64,000 bases of DNA from Nocardia anaemiae NBRC 100462 (GTDB lineage Bacteria > Actinomycetota > Actinomycetes > Mycobacteriales > Mycobacteriaceae): assembly GCF_001612725.1 (NCBI RefSeq), contig NZ_BDAZ01000026.1, forward strand, positions 1-64,000. Reading direction: 5' to 3'. Made by a program: the position numbers and the translations under genes. Below the pieces are notes generated by a model. It was given only the letters and a program-made list of their open reading frames with translations, was not told the DNA's origin and did no database searches. Positions 9,397 through 17,126 of this stretch are shown in pieces. Each line of letters opens with the position of its first letter. Position 1 is the stretch's first letter.

Positions 9397-9588
9397 GTGT
9401 CCACTACCGTTCAGGTCTTGTTCGTTGTCGTCGCCGTGCTCGTCGGCATCATCGTCGCGGTGATTTCCGGAATCCTCTCCAAGGTCAGCGGCTCGCCCGC
9501 GGGCATCGTGATCCGCGACGGCGGCGTCGCCTTCGCGGGTACGGCCGGTCTGACCCTGCTACTACTCAAGGCTATCGGGGTGCTCTGA
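9397..9588 (+). CDS. Small hydrophobic protein, 63 aa
   Basis: A 63-residue protein with two hydrophobic segments, roughly residues 4-28 and 44-62, joined by a short polar loop (SKVSGSPAGIVIRDGG). It is probably a two-pass membrane protein. The GTG start has GAGGGAG upstream. The family is not recognised. The stop codon lies inside a strong hairpin that probably ends the transcript. Confidence 0.65.
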   Translation: MSTTVQVLFVVVAVLVGIIVAVISGILSKVSGSPAGIVIRDGGVAFAGTAGLTLLLLKAIGVL

Positions 9589-9597
9589 GCACCCCGA
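9575..9597. terminator. Hairpin terminator between convergent genes
   Basis: A perfect 10-bp inverted repeat (TCGGGGTGCT / AGCACCCCGA) with a 3-base loop spans the stop codon of the 63-aa gene and lies before the 3' end of the converging secreted-protein gene. There is no T-run, as is common in high-GC actinobacteria. Confidence 0.6.
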
Positions 9598-9614
9598 GGC
9601 CGAATAGCCTGATT

Positions 9615-10007
9615 TCAGCTGCCGAACACGAGGCAAGCGAAGCCGACGTGTACGCCGGTGCCGACTCGGACGTCCACCGTCCCGATGGGCGTGACATCCG
9701 GGGCCTGCACGGCGCTGAGCGTATGCGGGCCGGTGGTCTTCGGGATCCAGGTCAGCAGGGCGATGCCGCCCTGCGGGCGGACCACACCGAACAGCACGCC
9801 GTTGTCGTAGAAGGAGACGAGTTCGGCCGCGTTGTTCACATAGGCCTCAGCGGTGGCCGGACAGTCGGTGCCGTAGTTGGTCGCCAAGCCGAAGTTCGAA
9901 TCCGGCATCACCCCAACTCTGGTCACCGCGGCATTCGCCGTCGGCGCGGTCCAGGCCAGTGCGGCGAGCGCGGTGCCGAGTACGGTCGTGATCGTTCGGT
10001 AGCTCAT
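9615..10007 (-). CDS. Secreted protein of unknown function, 130 aa
   Basis: A 130-residue exported protein. The first 26 residues form a Sec signal peptide (hydrophobic core TVLGTALAALAWTA, cleavage expected after ANA). The mature part is about 100 residues with two cysteines (TDCPAT and FACLVF) that could form one disulfide, and it looks beta-rich. The family is not recognised, but small secreted proteins of this shape are common in Nocardia and mycobacteria. Its 5' end faces the KstR-like site and hydrolase gene. Confidence 0.75.
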   Translation of the reverse strand: MSYRTITTVLGTALAALAWTAPTANAAVTRVGVMPDSNFGLATNYGTDCPATAEAYVNNAAELVSFYDNGVLFGVVRPQGGIALLTWIPKTTGPHTLSAVQAPDVTPIGTVDVRVGTGVHVGFACLVFGS

Positions 10008-10085
10008 GATTCGGTCCTCGTCCTACGGTGCCGAGTTGCAAGCGCAGATCATAGACCGATCACGGCGGTCCTCCACGAACCGCGC

Positions 10086-10099
10086 TAGAACGTGTTCTA
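10086..10099. promoter_or_regulatory. KstR-type operator
   Basis: TAGAACGTGTTCTA is a perfect 6-2-6 palindrome and matches every fixed position of the published KstR consensus TNNAACNNGTTNNA (TetR-family repressor of steroid catabolism in mycobacteria and rhodococci). It overlaps a possible -10 element (TAACGT, 10098-10103) seven bases before the ATG at 10111, the right place to block transcription of the hydrolase. No KstR gene is in the window. Confidence 0.75.
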
Positions 10100-10110
10100 A
10101 CGTGTCGGGT

Positions 10111-10962
10111 ATGGACGTGACATACGAAGGCACGAAACGGGAGCTCGCCACCGATCAGGGCGTGCTGCGCTATCACGAGGCGGGCGACGGGCCGCCGCTG
10201 TTACTGCTGCACGGCTCCGGGATCGGCGTGAACGGGTGGCGTAACTATCGCGGGAATCTCGCGGTCTTCGCCGAGCACTTCCACTGCTACATCCTCGAAT
10301 TTCCCGGATTCGGCGTGAGCGACCCGGTGGACGGACATCCCGTGCTGACCGCGGGCGCGGCGGTTTTGCGGTTCATGGACGGGCTCGGCATCGAGTCGGC
10401 GGCCATGGTCGGCAATTCGATGGGTGGTGTCGTCGCGGCGAATCTGGCGATTCAGCATCCGCAGCGGGTGCGCAAGCTGGTCACCATCGGCGGGATCGGT
10501 CCGAATATCTTCAGCTCCAGTCCGAGCGAAGGGATTCGGCTGCTGCAGGAATTCGCCGACAAACCCGATCGGGACAAGCTGCTGCGCTGGTTACGTGCCA
10601 TGGTCTACGATCCCGCGGTGATCACCGATGAGATCATCGAGGAGCGCTGGGCGGCCGCGCAGCATCCGGACACCCAGAAGACCGCCGCCATGATGTACGG
10701 CTCGGCCGCATGGGCCATGCAGCAGAAATTCCTGGCGAATTCGAATACGCCGCCCTATTGGTCCATGCTGCACAAGGTACAGTGCCCGACCCTGCTCACC
10801 TGGGGACTGGACGACCGGGTCAGTCCGCCGGATATGGCCCTGGTGCCGATGCGGCAGATTCCCAATGCCGAACTGCATGTGTTCCCGAACAGCGGGCACT
10901 GGGTCATGATCGAGGCCAAGTCCGCCTTCGAACGCGCCACCCTGGAATTCCTCCGGCGCTGA
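10111..10962 (+). CDS. Alpha/beta hydrolase, HsaD-like meta-cleavage product hydrolase
   Basis: A 283-residue alpha/beta hydrolase resembling C-C bond hydrolases of meta-cleavage pathways. The oxyanion segment is LLLHGSGIGVNGW, the nucleophile elbow is GNSMGG (Ser103), and the acid and base are Asp235 (WGLDDR) and His263 (NSGHWV). The HEAG start, the LRAMVYDPAVITDEII lid stretch and the IPNAELHVFPNSGHWV ending parallel HsaD, which cleaves 4,9-DSHA in steroid degradation. The KstR-type operator 12 bp upstream supports a steroid-related role. The start at ATG 10111 is chosen because upstream sequence is non-conserved and contains the operator. Whether it is HsaD itself or a paralogue is open; other hsa genes are not adjacent. 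Confidence 0.87.
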   Translation: MDVTYEGTKRELATDQGVLRYHEAGDGPPLLLLHGSGIGVNGWRNYRGNLAVFAEHFHCYILEFPGFGVSDPVDGHPVLTAGAAVLRFMDGLGIESAAMVGNSMGGVVAANLAIQHPQRVRKLVTIGGIGPNIFSSSPSEGIRLLQEFADKPDRDKLLRWLRAMVYDPAVITDEIIEERWAAAQHPDTQKTAAMMYGSAAWAMQQKFLANSNTPPYWSMLHKVQCPTLLTWGLDDRVSPPDMALVPMRQIPNAELHVFPNSGHWVMIEAKSAFERATLEFLRR

Positions 10963-10974
10963 GCTCAGCGGTCC

Positions 10975-12186
10975 CTACGCCGGACGGCATGTCTTGGCAG
11001 TGACCGGAATCTCCGGATACTCCGGCAAGGACTCGTTCGTCTTCGGCGCCATGATGCGTTCCATACCTGCCAAGGACTCCAGCACGGGAAGTCGCGTCAA
11101 GGTATTCCGAATTGCCATGCCCCAGTGGGTTTTCGGCACCATCAGCCGCAGGTTCGGTCCGATTTGCTGTTTGCGGTCGACCAGTGCGCGGTGGCTCTGC
11201 TCGTAGCGGCGAAAACCGGTGCGGTAGTCGCCCTTCGCGGCGGCGAGCGCTCCGGCGAGCCGGTATGCGCCGACGAGGGCGAGTTCGGCACCGGCTCCGG
11301 AAGCGGGTGAGGCGCAATAGGCGGCGTCACCGACCAGGGCGATGCGGCCGGTCGACCAGGAATCCATCCGGACCTGGCCGAGGGAGTCGAAATACAAGTC
11401 CGGGTCGGCGAGCGCGCCGTCGAGCAGTTGTGCCACGTGCCATGCGGATTCCGTGCCGAAACGGTCGGTCAGCACCGCGCGGGCCGCGGCGGCATCGCGC
11501 GGATCGAGGTCGAGCAGTGGGCTGCGGAACATGAAGTACGCCTTGGCCTGTGCGTGCCTGCCGGAACGGTAGATGCCTGCCATCGCGCCCGGGGTGTTGT
11601 AGACGCTGACCCACCGGTCGGGTCCGAGCGCGGCATCGGCGTTGCCGAAGGCGAAGTAGTGGTCGAGGTGGCGGACGAAATCCGATTCCGGACCGAAGGC
11701 CAGGCGGCGCACCGTGGAGTGCAGGCCGTCCGCACCGATGACCAGGTCGAACCTCCGTTGCGCAGCGCGTTCGAACGTGACGGTGACGCCGTGGTCATCC
11801 TCATCGAGGGCCCGAATCGAATCGCCGAACAGGTATTCCACATCGGTATTGCCGTCATGCAGGATCCGCACCAGATCGCCGCGCATGATCTCCACCTCGG
11901 CACTGCCGTACTTGTCCTTGATCTTCTGCATATCCACCTGGGCGACGGGATCACCGATGGCGTTCACGAAACGCATACCGGCGACATCGGCGGCCGCCGA
12001 ACGGATCTGCGCCATGATGCCCATGCGCTCGGCGACTTCGATCGCTTGATCCCGCACGTCCACCCCTTGGCCACCGACGCGCAGCCCGGCCGCGCGCTCG
12101 ACGATGGTCGGCTGAAAGCCGTGCCGCACAAGCCAATACGCCAGTGTCTGTCCGGCGATGCTCGCACCGGAGATCAGAATCCGCAT
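10975..12186 (-). CDS. FAD-dependent monooxygenase (PHBH/TetX-like)
   Basis: A 403-residue class A flavin monooxygenase. The Rossmann dinucleotide motif is ISGASIAGQTLAYWLVRHG at the N-terminus; the second FAD and NADPH motif is VIGADGLHSTVRRLAFG; the GD motif is RIALVGDAAYCASPASGAG. It hydroxylates an aromatic or polyketide-like substrate using NAD(P)H, substrate unknown. AAGGAG precedes the ATG. It is divergent from the two-HTH TetR regulator, and an operator lies 26 bp upstream of its start, so it is the probable regulated target. Confidence 0.9.
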   Translation of the reverse strand: MRILISGASIAGQTLAYWLVRHGFQPTIVERAAGLRVGGQGVDVRDQAIEVAERMGIMAQIRSAAADVAGMRFVNAIGDPVAQVDMQKIKDKYGSAEVEIMRGDLVRILHDGNTDVEYLFGDSIRALDEDDHGVTVTFERAAQRRFDLVIGADGLHSTVRRLAFGPESDFVRHLDHYFAFGNADAALGPDRWVSVYNTPGAMAGIYRSGRHAQAKAYFMFRSPLLDLDPRDAAAARAVLTDRFGTESAWHVAQLLDGALADPDLYFDSLGQVRMDSWSTGRIALVGDAAYCASPASGAGAELALVGAYRLAGALAAAKGDYRTGFRRYEQSHRALVDRKQQIGPNLRLMVPKTHWGMAIRNTLTRLPVLESLAGMERIMAPKTNESLPEYPEIPVTAKTCRPA

Positions 12187-12211
12187 TGCCCGCTCCTTGT
12201 CTCGAAAATAT

Positions 12212-12226
12212 CTGACCGTTGGTCAG
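12212..12226. promoter_or_regulatory. Operator palindrome 1 (monooxygenase side)
   Basis: CTGACCGTTGGTCAG has 6-bp arms and a 3-bp spacer. It is the exact reverse complement of a second site at 12245-12259, and their centres are 33 bp apart. It lies 26 bp upstream of the monooxygenase start and is the likely site for the divergent TetR-family regulator. Confidence 0.7.
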
Positions 12227-12244
12227 TGAGATGACTGTATGACG

Positions 12245-12259
12245 CTGACCAACGGTCAG
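12245..12259. promoter_or_regulatory. Operator palindrome 2 (regulator side)
   Basis: CTGACCAACGGTCAG is the mirror copy of the site at 12212-12226. It covers the -35 area of the regulator's own likely promoter (-10 TAGGAT at 12268-12273, eight bases before ATG 12282), fitting autoregulation. Confidence 0.7.
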
Positions 12260-12281
12260 TCAAGCGGTAGGATCGGTCACC

Positions 12282-13031
12282 ATGGCCGACGATTCGCGTG
12301 CCCGCATCCTGCGGACCGCGCTCGACCTGTTCGCCGAGCGCGGATACCACACGGTTTCCGTGCGCGAGATCGCCGAACAGGTCGGGCTGACGAAAACCGC
12401 TGTGCTCTATCACTTCCCGAGTAAGAGCGATATCGTCGCCGCGCTCGTCGAGCCGCTGCTGGTCGACAGCGAAGCGGTGCTCACGGCAGCGGCACGCGGG
12501 CGGGACGCGCAGGCGCGGCGCTGGTCGGTGGTGGCCGGACTGCTGGAGGTATGGCTCTCACATGGTCAGCTATTGCGGATGCAGATGCAGGACCAGGCAT
12601 TATCCGCCGACGAGGCAACCTTCGCGCGATTGCGGACCATCGCGCTGTCGGCACAGGAACTGATTGCCGGGCCGCGTGCCGATTTCACCACCCGAGTGCG
12701 GGCCGCGCAGGTCTATGCGGCACTGAGCGATCCGGTGGTCATCTTCGCCGACCGGCCCGCCGACGAGTTGCGCGAGGCGATTCTCGATGGCACCCGGCGA
12801 TTACTCGGCGATTCGGCCGCCCACAGTGATCCCGTCCCCCTACCGGCCGCGGCGGTCCCCACCACCAGCCCGAACCGTCGAGGCCGCCCCGGCGCGATGA
12901 CCTCGGAAATGATCGAATCCGCCCGCCGCATGCGCGATTCCGGCCGTCCGATCGAGGAGATCGCCGCCGAGTTCGACGTCTCGCGCGCCACGCTCTACCG
13001 GCATTTGAGCAAGCAGACTGGCAAATTATGA
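12282..13031 (+). CDS. TetR-family regulator with second C-terminal HTH
   Basis: A 249-residue regulator with two predicted DNA-binding parts. Residues 1-50 are a TetR HTH (LFAERGYHTVSVREIAEQVG, LTKTAVLYHFPSKSDIV). The middle is a helical ligand or dimerisation domain. After a Pro-rich linker near 187-200, residues about 200-249 form a Hin/resolvase-like HTH (GRPGAMTSEMIESARRMRD, IEEIAAEFDVSRATLYRHLS). Two mirror palindromes lie in the gap to the divergent monooxygenase. Repression relieved by a small ligand is likely; how the second HTH is used is unknown. Confidence 0.88.
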   Translation: MADDSRARILRTALDLFAERGYHTVSVREIAEQVGLTKTAVLYHFPSKSDIVAALVEPLLVDSEAVLTAAARGRDAQARRWSVVAGLLEVWLSHGQLLRMQMQDQALSADEATFARLRTIALSAQELIAGPRADFTTRVRAAQVYAALSDPVVIFADRPADELREAILDGTRRLLGDSAAHSDPVPLPAAAVPTTSPNRRGRPGAMTSEMIESARRMRDSGRPIEEIAAEFDVSRATLYRHLSKQTGKL

Positions 13032-13101
13032 GATTCTTTTCGAGACGTTCGAGGTACCGCGCTTCGTGTGCGCTGAGCGGACTCCGTACCTCAGCCACAG
13101 C

Positions 13102-13134
13102 CGCCGCGCTGACACTCGTCGTGTGAGCGCGGCG
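13102..13134. terminator. Strong hairpin between convergent genes
   Basis: The arms CGCCGCGCT and AGCGCGGCG pair perfectly and continue, after one G-G mismatch, with ACAC/GTGT around a 5-base loop: 13 pairs in all. It lies between the TetR gene (ending 13031) and the converging SnoaL-like gene, and could end both transcripts. A weaker repeat GAGGTAC/GTACCTC (13051 and 13086) lies just before it. Confidence 0.55.
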
Positions 13135-13217
13135 ACCGGTTGCGGAAGAAATGCGATCGGAACCCCCAGGTAGCGGTGAGCAGCTCCATGGCCGCAGCCC
13201 GCCCGCGATGTCCCGGC

Positions 13218-13691
13218 TCAGGGTACGAGGTCGGCCACTCCTCTGCCGGTCGAAATGTCGAACGGCACGGAGACCTGGTCGTGCGTGATCACCCAATTGC
13301 CGTCGACCTTCCGGAAGCCGAAGGTGACCCGGACCCACATACCGCTCGTCGCCGTTCCGTTCTTCAGCGTGCCGCTGAGACGACCGAAGCCGTGCCCGAA
13401 TGCCACATCATCGCCCACCGTGAGTGTCAGGTCGCGAACCTCATAACTCACATCTTCGAAGACCATGAACACCTTCGCCCAGTTCTCCAATTTCGCGGCA
13501 ATACCGACATGCTGCAGCGGCGGCTCGACGTCGAAGGACACGACATCGGCCGTGTACAGCTGTCTCAGGGCCTCGAGATCCTTTTCCCGGATTCCCGCGA
13601 CTATCTTGTCGACGTGCCGCGCGATCTCGGCTTCATCGACCTCGCGTTGCGTAGGTGTGGCTGTACCAACTTCGGATTCGTTCGAAGTCAT
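13218..13691 (-). CDS. SnoaL/NTF2-like protein
   Basis: A 157-residue cone-fold protein of the SnoaL/NTF2 superfamily, of the YybH/SgcJ-like kind. Helix 1 contains HVDKIVAGIREKDLEALRQLYTADVV (about residues 27-52 of the longer form), followed by beta strands with GMWVRVTFGFRKVDGNWVITHDQVS. ATG 13691 is preferred because GGAGAG precedes it; an ATG at 13703 would add four residues. Members bind small ligands or act as hydrolases or cyclases. It is followed upstream by an FMN reductase gene and then a divergent ECF41-type sigma factor. Confidence 0.83.
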   Translation of the reverse strand: MTSNESEVGTATPTQREVDEAEIARHVDKIVAGIREKDLEALRQLYTADVVSFDVEPPLQHVGIAAKLENWAKVFMVFEDVSYEVRDLTLTVGDDVAFGHGFGRLSGTLKNGTATSGMWVRVTFGFRKVDGNWVITHDQVSVPFDISTGRGVADLVP

Positions 13692-13767
13692 CGGACTCTC
13701 CATTCAAGAAATTTCTGACCGCAAGACGGTCCTTCGTGGTTTCGAAAGTGATTCGCCGGTGACGGTC

Positions 13768-14346
13768 TCAGCCGACAGTGACCGGCGACTCGGCGCGCAG
13801 CGGCGCGAGTGCGGTGCTCCAGGCGATGACCTGATCCAGCGTCTTGTTCAGCGCGGCGACATGGTGGTCACGCGGTGTGAAGGTCGCGTGGTTCTCGAAA
13901 TCGGTGAGCACCGAGATCGCGACCTGATAGCCCACGTCGGCCATGCCCAGCGTGCCGCAGACCGTCCGCAGCTGCACGACGGCGCGGGCGCCGCCGCTCA
14001 CGCCGTAGGAGACGAATCCGACCGCCTTGTCGGTCCATTCCGCGCACAGGTGGTCGATGGCGTTCTTCAGCACCCCGGGAACACCACCGTTGTATTCCGG
14101 TGTCACCAACACGAAGCCGTCGAACGGGGCGATCCGCTCGGCCCAGGCGCGGGTGTGTTCGTGCACCGACGGGCCGAACATCGGCGGCGCGGGCTCGTCA
14201 AGATGCGGTAGCGGGTGCTCGCGCAGATCGATCAGTTCGAACTCGGCGTCGCCGCGCTGCGCTGCCGTGTCCAGAACCCACTGGGCGACCTGCGGGCCTT
14301 TGCGGTTGGGCCGGGTACTGCCGAGGATGATGCCGATTCTGATCAT
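13768..14346 (-). CDS. NADPH-dependent FMN reductase family protein
   Basis: A 192-residue flavodoxin-like NAD(P)H:FMN reductase/quinone reductase. The FMN phosphate loop is ILGSTRPNRKGPQVAQW, and the conserved isoalloxazine loop is VLVTPEYNGGVPGVLKNAID. A good AGGAG precedes the ATG. It is divergent from the sigma factor (132-bp gap) and followed by the SnoaL-like gene 77 bp on. ECF41 sigma factors often control a neighbouring oxidoreductase, so this pair is a candidate target; that link is inference. Confidence 0.9.
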   Translation of the reverse strand: MIRIGIILGSTRPNRKGPQVAQWVLDTAAQRGDAEFELIDLREHPLPHLDEPAPPMFGPSVHEHTRAWAERIAPFDGFVLVTPEYNGGVPGVLKNAIDHLCAEWTDKAVGFVSYGVSGGARAVVQLRTVCGTLGMADVGYQVAISVLTDFENHATFTPRDHHVAALNKTLDQVIAWSTALAPLRAESPVTVG

Positions 14347-14477
14347 GTTCCGAACTCCTGCTTTGCTGACAGTGTCGACCTTCCGACGACACAGCCGTCC
14401 GGAATGTCAGGCCGCCTCACATTTCGGTGCGCTGATTCGTCGATTTCGGTGAGGGACACAGACCGAAGGAGCCGACA

Positions 14478-15368
14478 ATGACCGACCCGCACCTGCCCGA
14501 GGTGATCAGCGAACGCCGTCAGCTGCTCAATCTCGCCTACCGGCTGCTCGGCTCTCTCGCCGAGGCCGAGGATGTGGTGCAGGAGACCTACGCGCGCTGG
14601 TACGCACTGTCCGAGCAGCAGCGGCGGGAGGTGGCGGCCCCCGGCGCGTGGCTGACGACGGTCGCCAGCCGGATCTGTCTCGATCTGCTCGGCTCGGCAC
14701 GCGCCAGGCGGGAACGCTATGTGGGCGAATGGATTCCGGAGCCGGTACCCGGGCATTCCGAATGGTTTGGTGGTCCCGTTCCGGCCGATCCCGCCGACCG
14801 GGTCACTCTCGACGAGTCGATCAGTATGGCCTTCCTCGTGGTACTGGATTCCATGACACCGGCCGAACGGGTGGCGTTCGTCTTGCACGATGTCTTCCGC
14901 TACTCCTTCGCAGAGGTATCCGGCATCGTCGGGCGCAGTCCCGCGGCTTGTCGCCAGCTCGCCTCCTCAGCCCGCCGCCGCATCCGCACCTCGCAGAGTC
15001 CGCCACCAACCCAACGCGCCGAAGTGGTCCGGGACTTCAAACGGGCCTGGGAGACGCGAGATATCCAGGCTCTGATCGGCCTGCTCGATCCGCAGGCGAC
15101 CGCGACGGCCGACAGCGGCGGCCTGGCTCCAGCCTTCCTCCACCCGATCACCGGCGGCGAGCAGATCGCCCGCGCCTGGATCGATATCGCCGCCCGCGCC
15201 CCCGAGATCGTGCTGCTGGAGCGCACGGTGAACGGCCAACCCGGCCTGGTGGCTCAGCTCGCCGACACCATCGTGTCGGTCTACGCCTTCGACATCGAAG
15301 ACGACCGGATCACCCGCATCTGGGCCATCCGAAACCCGGAGAAACTGCGGCCTTGGACAACCCGCTGA
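14478..15368 (+). CDS. RNA polymerase ECF sigma factor, SigJ/ECF41 type
   Basis: A 296-residue ECF sigma factor. Region 2 is near the N-terminus (NLAYRLLGSLAEAEDVVQET), WIPEPV follows, and region 4 is MTPAERVAFVLHDVFRYSFA with GRSPAACRQLASSARRRI. From about residue 180 a SnoaL-like extension (FKRAWETRDIQALIGLLDP) ends in RNPEKL, matching the conserved tail motif of the ECF41 group. In ECF41 this extension controls activity and replaces a separate anti-sigma factor; none is seen nearby. The targets are probably itself and a linked oxidoreductase. Confidence 0.9.
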   Translation: MTDPHLPEVISERRQLLNLAYRLLGSLAEAEDVVQETYARWYALSEQQRREVAAPGAWLTTVASRICLDLLGSARARRERYVGEWIPEPVPGHSEWFGGPVPADPADRVTLDESISMAFLVVLDSMTPAERVAFVLHDVFRYSFAEVSGIVGRSPAACRQLASSARRRIRTSQSPPPTQRAEVVRDFKRAWETRDIQALIGLLDPQATATADSGGLAPAFLHPITGGEQIARAWIDIAARAPEIVLLERTVNGQPGLVAQLADTIVSVYAFDIEDDRITRIWAIRNPEKLRPWTTR

Positions 15369-15403
15369 CTGCTCGATGGGACCAGGATGTCCCGCGTGGC
15401 CGA

Positions 15404-16216
15404 TTACCGCACCGCGCGGGCGATAACCTGAACGGCCCGGAGGCTGCCGTCAGCCAAACCGCGGGTCAGGTTCTCGGCCTTCTCGGCGAAGTTCGGGACG
15501 AAGGCATGCAGCCCAATGGGATCTGGTGGCGAGTCCAGTATCGCCCGCATGGTCGCGGCCGCTTGTTCGGTGCGGTCATTGCACTGCTCGATCACGAAAC
15601 CCGCTGTCTCGATTGCCCCGCACAACGCATTGGAAGTCACCAGATGGCTCTGTTCCGGTCGCTCGGCCCATGGCAACGGATAGCCCGGGTCGCCACCGGA
15701 ACCCGCGGTGATATCCCAGATCGCGAGTAGGCCGCCCGCGACCAGGACCCGGCGGGCCTCTCGGTAGAGCAGGTCCTTGTCGGCCACATTCATCTGCACG
15801 TGCTGGCTGAAGGTCACATCGAAACTGTCGTCGGCGAAGGGCAGCGCGGTGACGTCGGCTCGGTGCACCGCGATCCGATCTCGCAGTCCGACAAGCTCAT
15901 TGAGCCATTCGGCGGTATCGCAATAGTCGGTGGTCAGATCCACGGTGGTCACCGGGCAACCGCATCGGTCCGCGATGAAACGGGCGGTCCCGCCGATCCC
16001 GCTGCCGGCGTCGAGCACCCGGCTGCGCTGCGTGAGACCGGTCAGCTCCACCAGTTGATACGTGGCGATGCGACCCATGGTGTGAAAGTCCTCGACCAAC
16101 GCGATATCTTCGAGCCGGAGTCTGCCGAGGTCCCTGCCCGCGGCGATCAGGGCGCGTTCGATGCCGAGCCGGGAGATGCCGGTCGCATAAGGGATGTCGA
16201 TCGAAATATCTTTCAT
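15404..16216 (-). CDS. Class I SAM-dependent methyltransferase
   Basis: A 270-residue methyltransferase of the sarcosine/dimethylglycine or sterol methyltransferase style (Methyltransf_11). Motif I is VLDAGSGIGGTARFIADRCG, motif II VTTVDLTTDYCDTAEWLN, and the catalytic-loop region is FDVTFSQHVQMNV. ATG 16216 is chosen because homology begins at MKDISIDIPYATG. It is divergent from a TetR regulator (122-bp gap), its probable regulator. Substrate unknown. Confidence 0.87.
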   Translation of the reverse strand: MKDISIDIPYATGISRLGIERALIAAGRDLGRLRLEDIALVEDFHTMGRIATYQLVELTGLTQRSRVLDAGSGIGGTARFIADRCGCPVTTVDLTTDYCDTAEWLNELVGLRDRIAVHRADVTALPFADDSFDVTFSQHVQMNVADKDLLYREARRVLVAGGLLAIWDITAGSGGDPGYPLPWAERPEQSHLVTSNALCGAIETAGFVIEQCNDRTEQAAATMRAILDSPPDPIGLHAFVPNFAEKAENLTRGLADGSLRAVQVIARAVR

Positions 16217-16338
16217 TCCAGCCCTTTTCGGTATACGACAACAAACCGACCAGGAAAGTAACCACTGGTCACATATTCGAGTATGCGACCCCGATGTGAC
16301 CGCTGTCAACATGTCGGTCGATATGCGATCCTGTCGGC

Positions 16339-16944
16339 ATGAGCAAGCCCTACCACCACGGCGCGCTGCGCTCAGCCCTCATCGAGGCAGGCGTGGCGTT
16401 GGCACGGGACGGCGGACCGGACCGGGTGATTCTGCGTGAAGTCGCCCGCACGGCCGGGGTTTCGCATTCGGCGGCCTACCGCCATTTCGCCGACCGCGAG
16501 GCACTGCTCGCCGAAGTGGCGGGCCACGCCCGCGGCGAGCTTGCCGCCGAGATGAGTCGCCGCATCGCCCGCACCCGTGACCCACGCCGACGGCTGCAAG
16601 CGGTCGGCACCGCATACATCGATTTCGCACTGAACCAGCCCGGGCTGTTCCGCACGGCATTCGGCGTGCACGCCGAACCCGCCGCCTCGCTCGAACCGCA
16701 GACCGGCAGCACCAACCCCTACGGAATCCTCGGCCGCGTACTCGATCAGGCGCAGTCGGCCGGACTACTCCACCCCGAACGCAGACCCGGCGCGGAAATC
16801 GCCGCTTGGTCGGCGGTCCACGGGCTGGCCTGTCTGCTGATCGACGGCCCGCTACCGGCCGATCCAGCCGCCATCGAATTCGCGGTCGGGCGGGTGCACG
16901 ACCTCATCGACCGAGGACTGCTCGATCGGCAGCCGGACATCTAG
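16339..16944 (+). CDS. TetR/AcrR-family transcriptional regulator
   Basis: A 201-residue TetR regulator. The HTH spans about residues 8-55 (LREVARTAGVSHSAAYRHFADREALLAEV), followed by a WHG-type C-terminal domain (LQAVGTAYIDFALNQPGLFR, AAWSAVHGLACLLIDGPLP). It is divergent from the methyltransferase gene and likely controls it and itself. No clean operator palindrome was seen in the 122-bp gap. Confidence 0.88.
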   Translation: MSKPYHHGALRSALIEAGVALARDGGPDRVILREVARTAGVSHSAAYRHFADREALLAEVAGHARGELAAEMSRRIARTRDPRRRLQAVGTAYIDFALNQPGLFRTAFGVHAEPAASLEPQTGSTNPYGILGRVLDQAQSAGLLHPERRPGAEIAAWSAVHGLACLLIDGPLPADPAAIEFAVGRVHDLIDRGLLDRQPDI

Positions 16945-17113
16945 CGGATGCGCGCACAGCCGTGCTGTCCCGACTACCCCGGCCCTCGACATTCTCGAAC
17001 AGGATGAATGGACCTGGTGCCCGCGGCTGGGCCGTCGGCACGCGAATCGCGGTCCGGAGCAACAGAATCGCCGCCGATTGCGCATATGCGATATGACGGC
17101 TCGGCAAGGGGAC

Positions 17114-17119
17114 TACTCT
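17114..17119 (+). promoter_or_regulatory. Leaderless-type -10 element
   Basis: TACTCT (TANNNT) lies seven bases before the ATG at 17127, with no ribosome site, fitting a leaderless transcript. Confidence 0.45.
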
Positions 17120-17126
17120 GCCGCGC

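Noticed and set aside
10006-10110. Upstream extension of the HsaD-like hydrolase
   Set aside because: The extension includes the KstR-type palindrome and has no conserved residues; ATG 10111 fits the family N-terminus.
14347-14477. ECF41-type promoter (TGTCACA ... CGTC) between FMN reductase and sigma factor
   Set aside because: TGTCAGG and CGTC occur but 26 bases apart, too far; no confident match on either strand.
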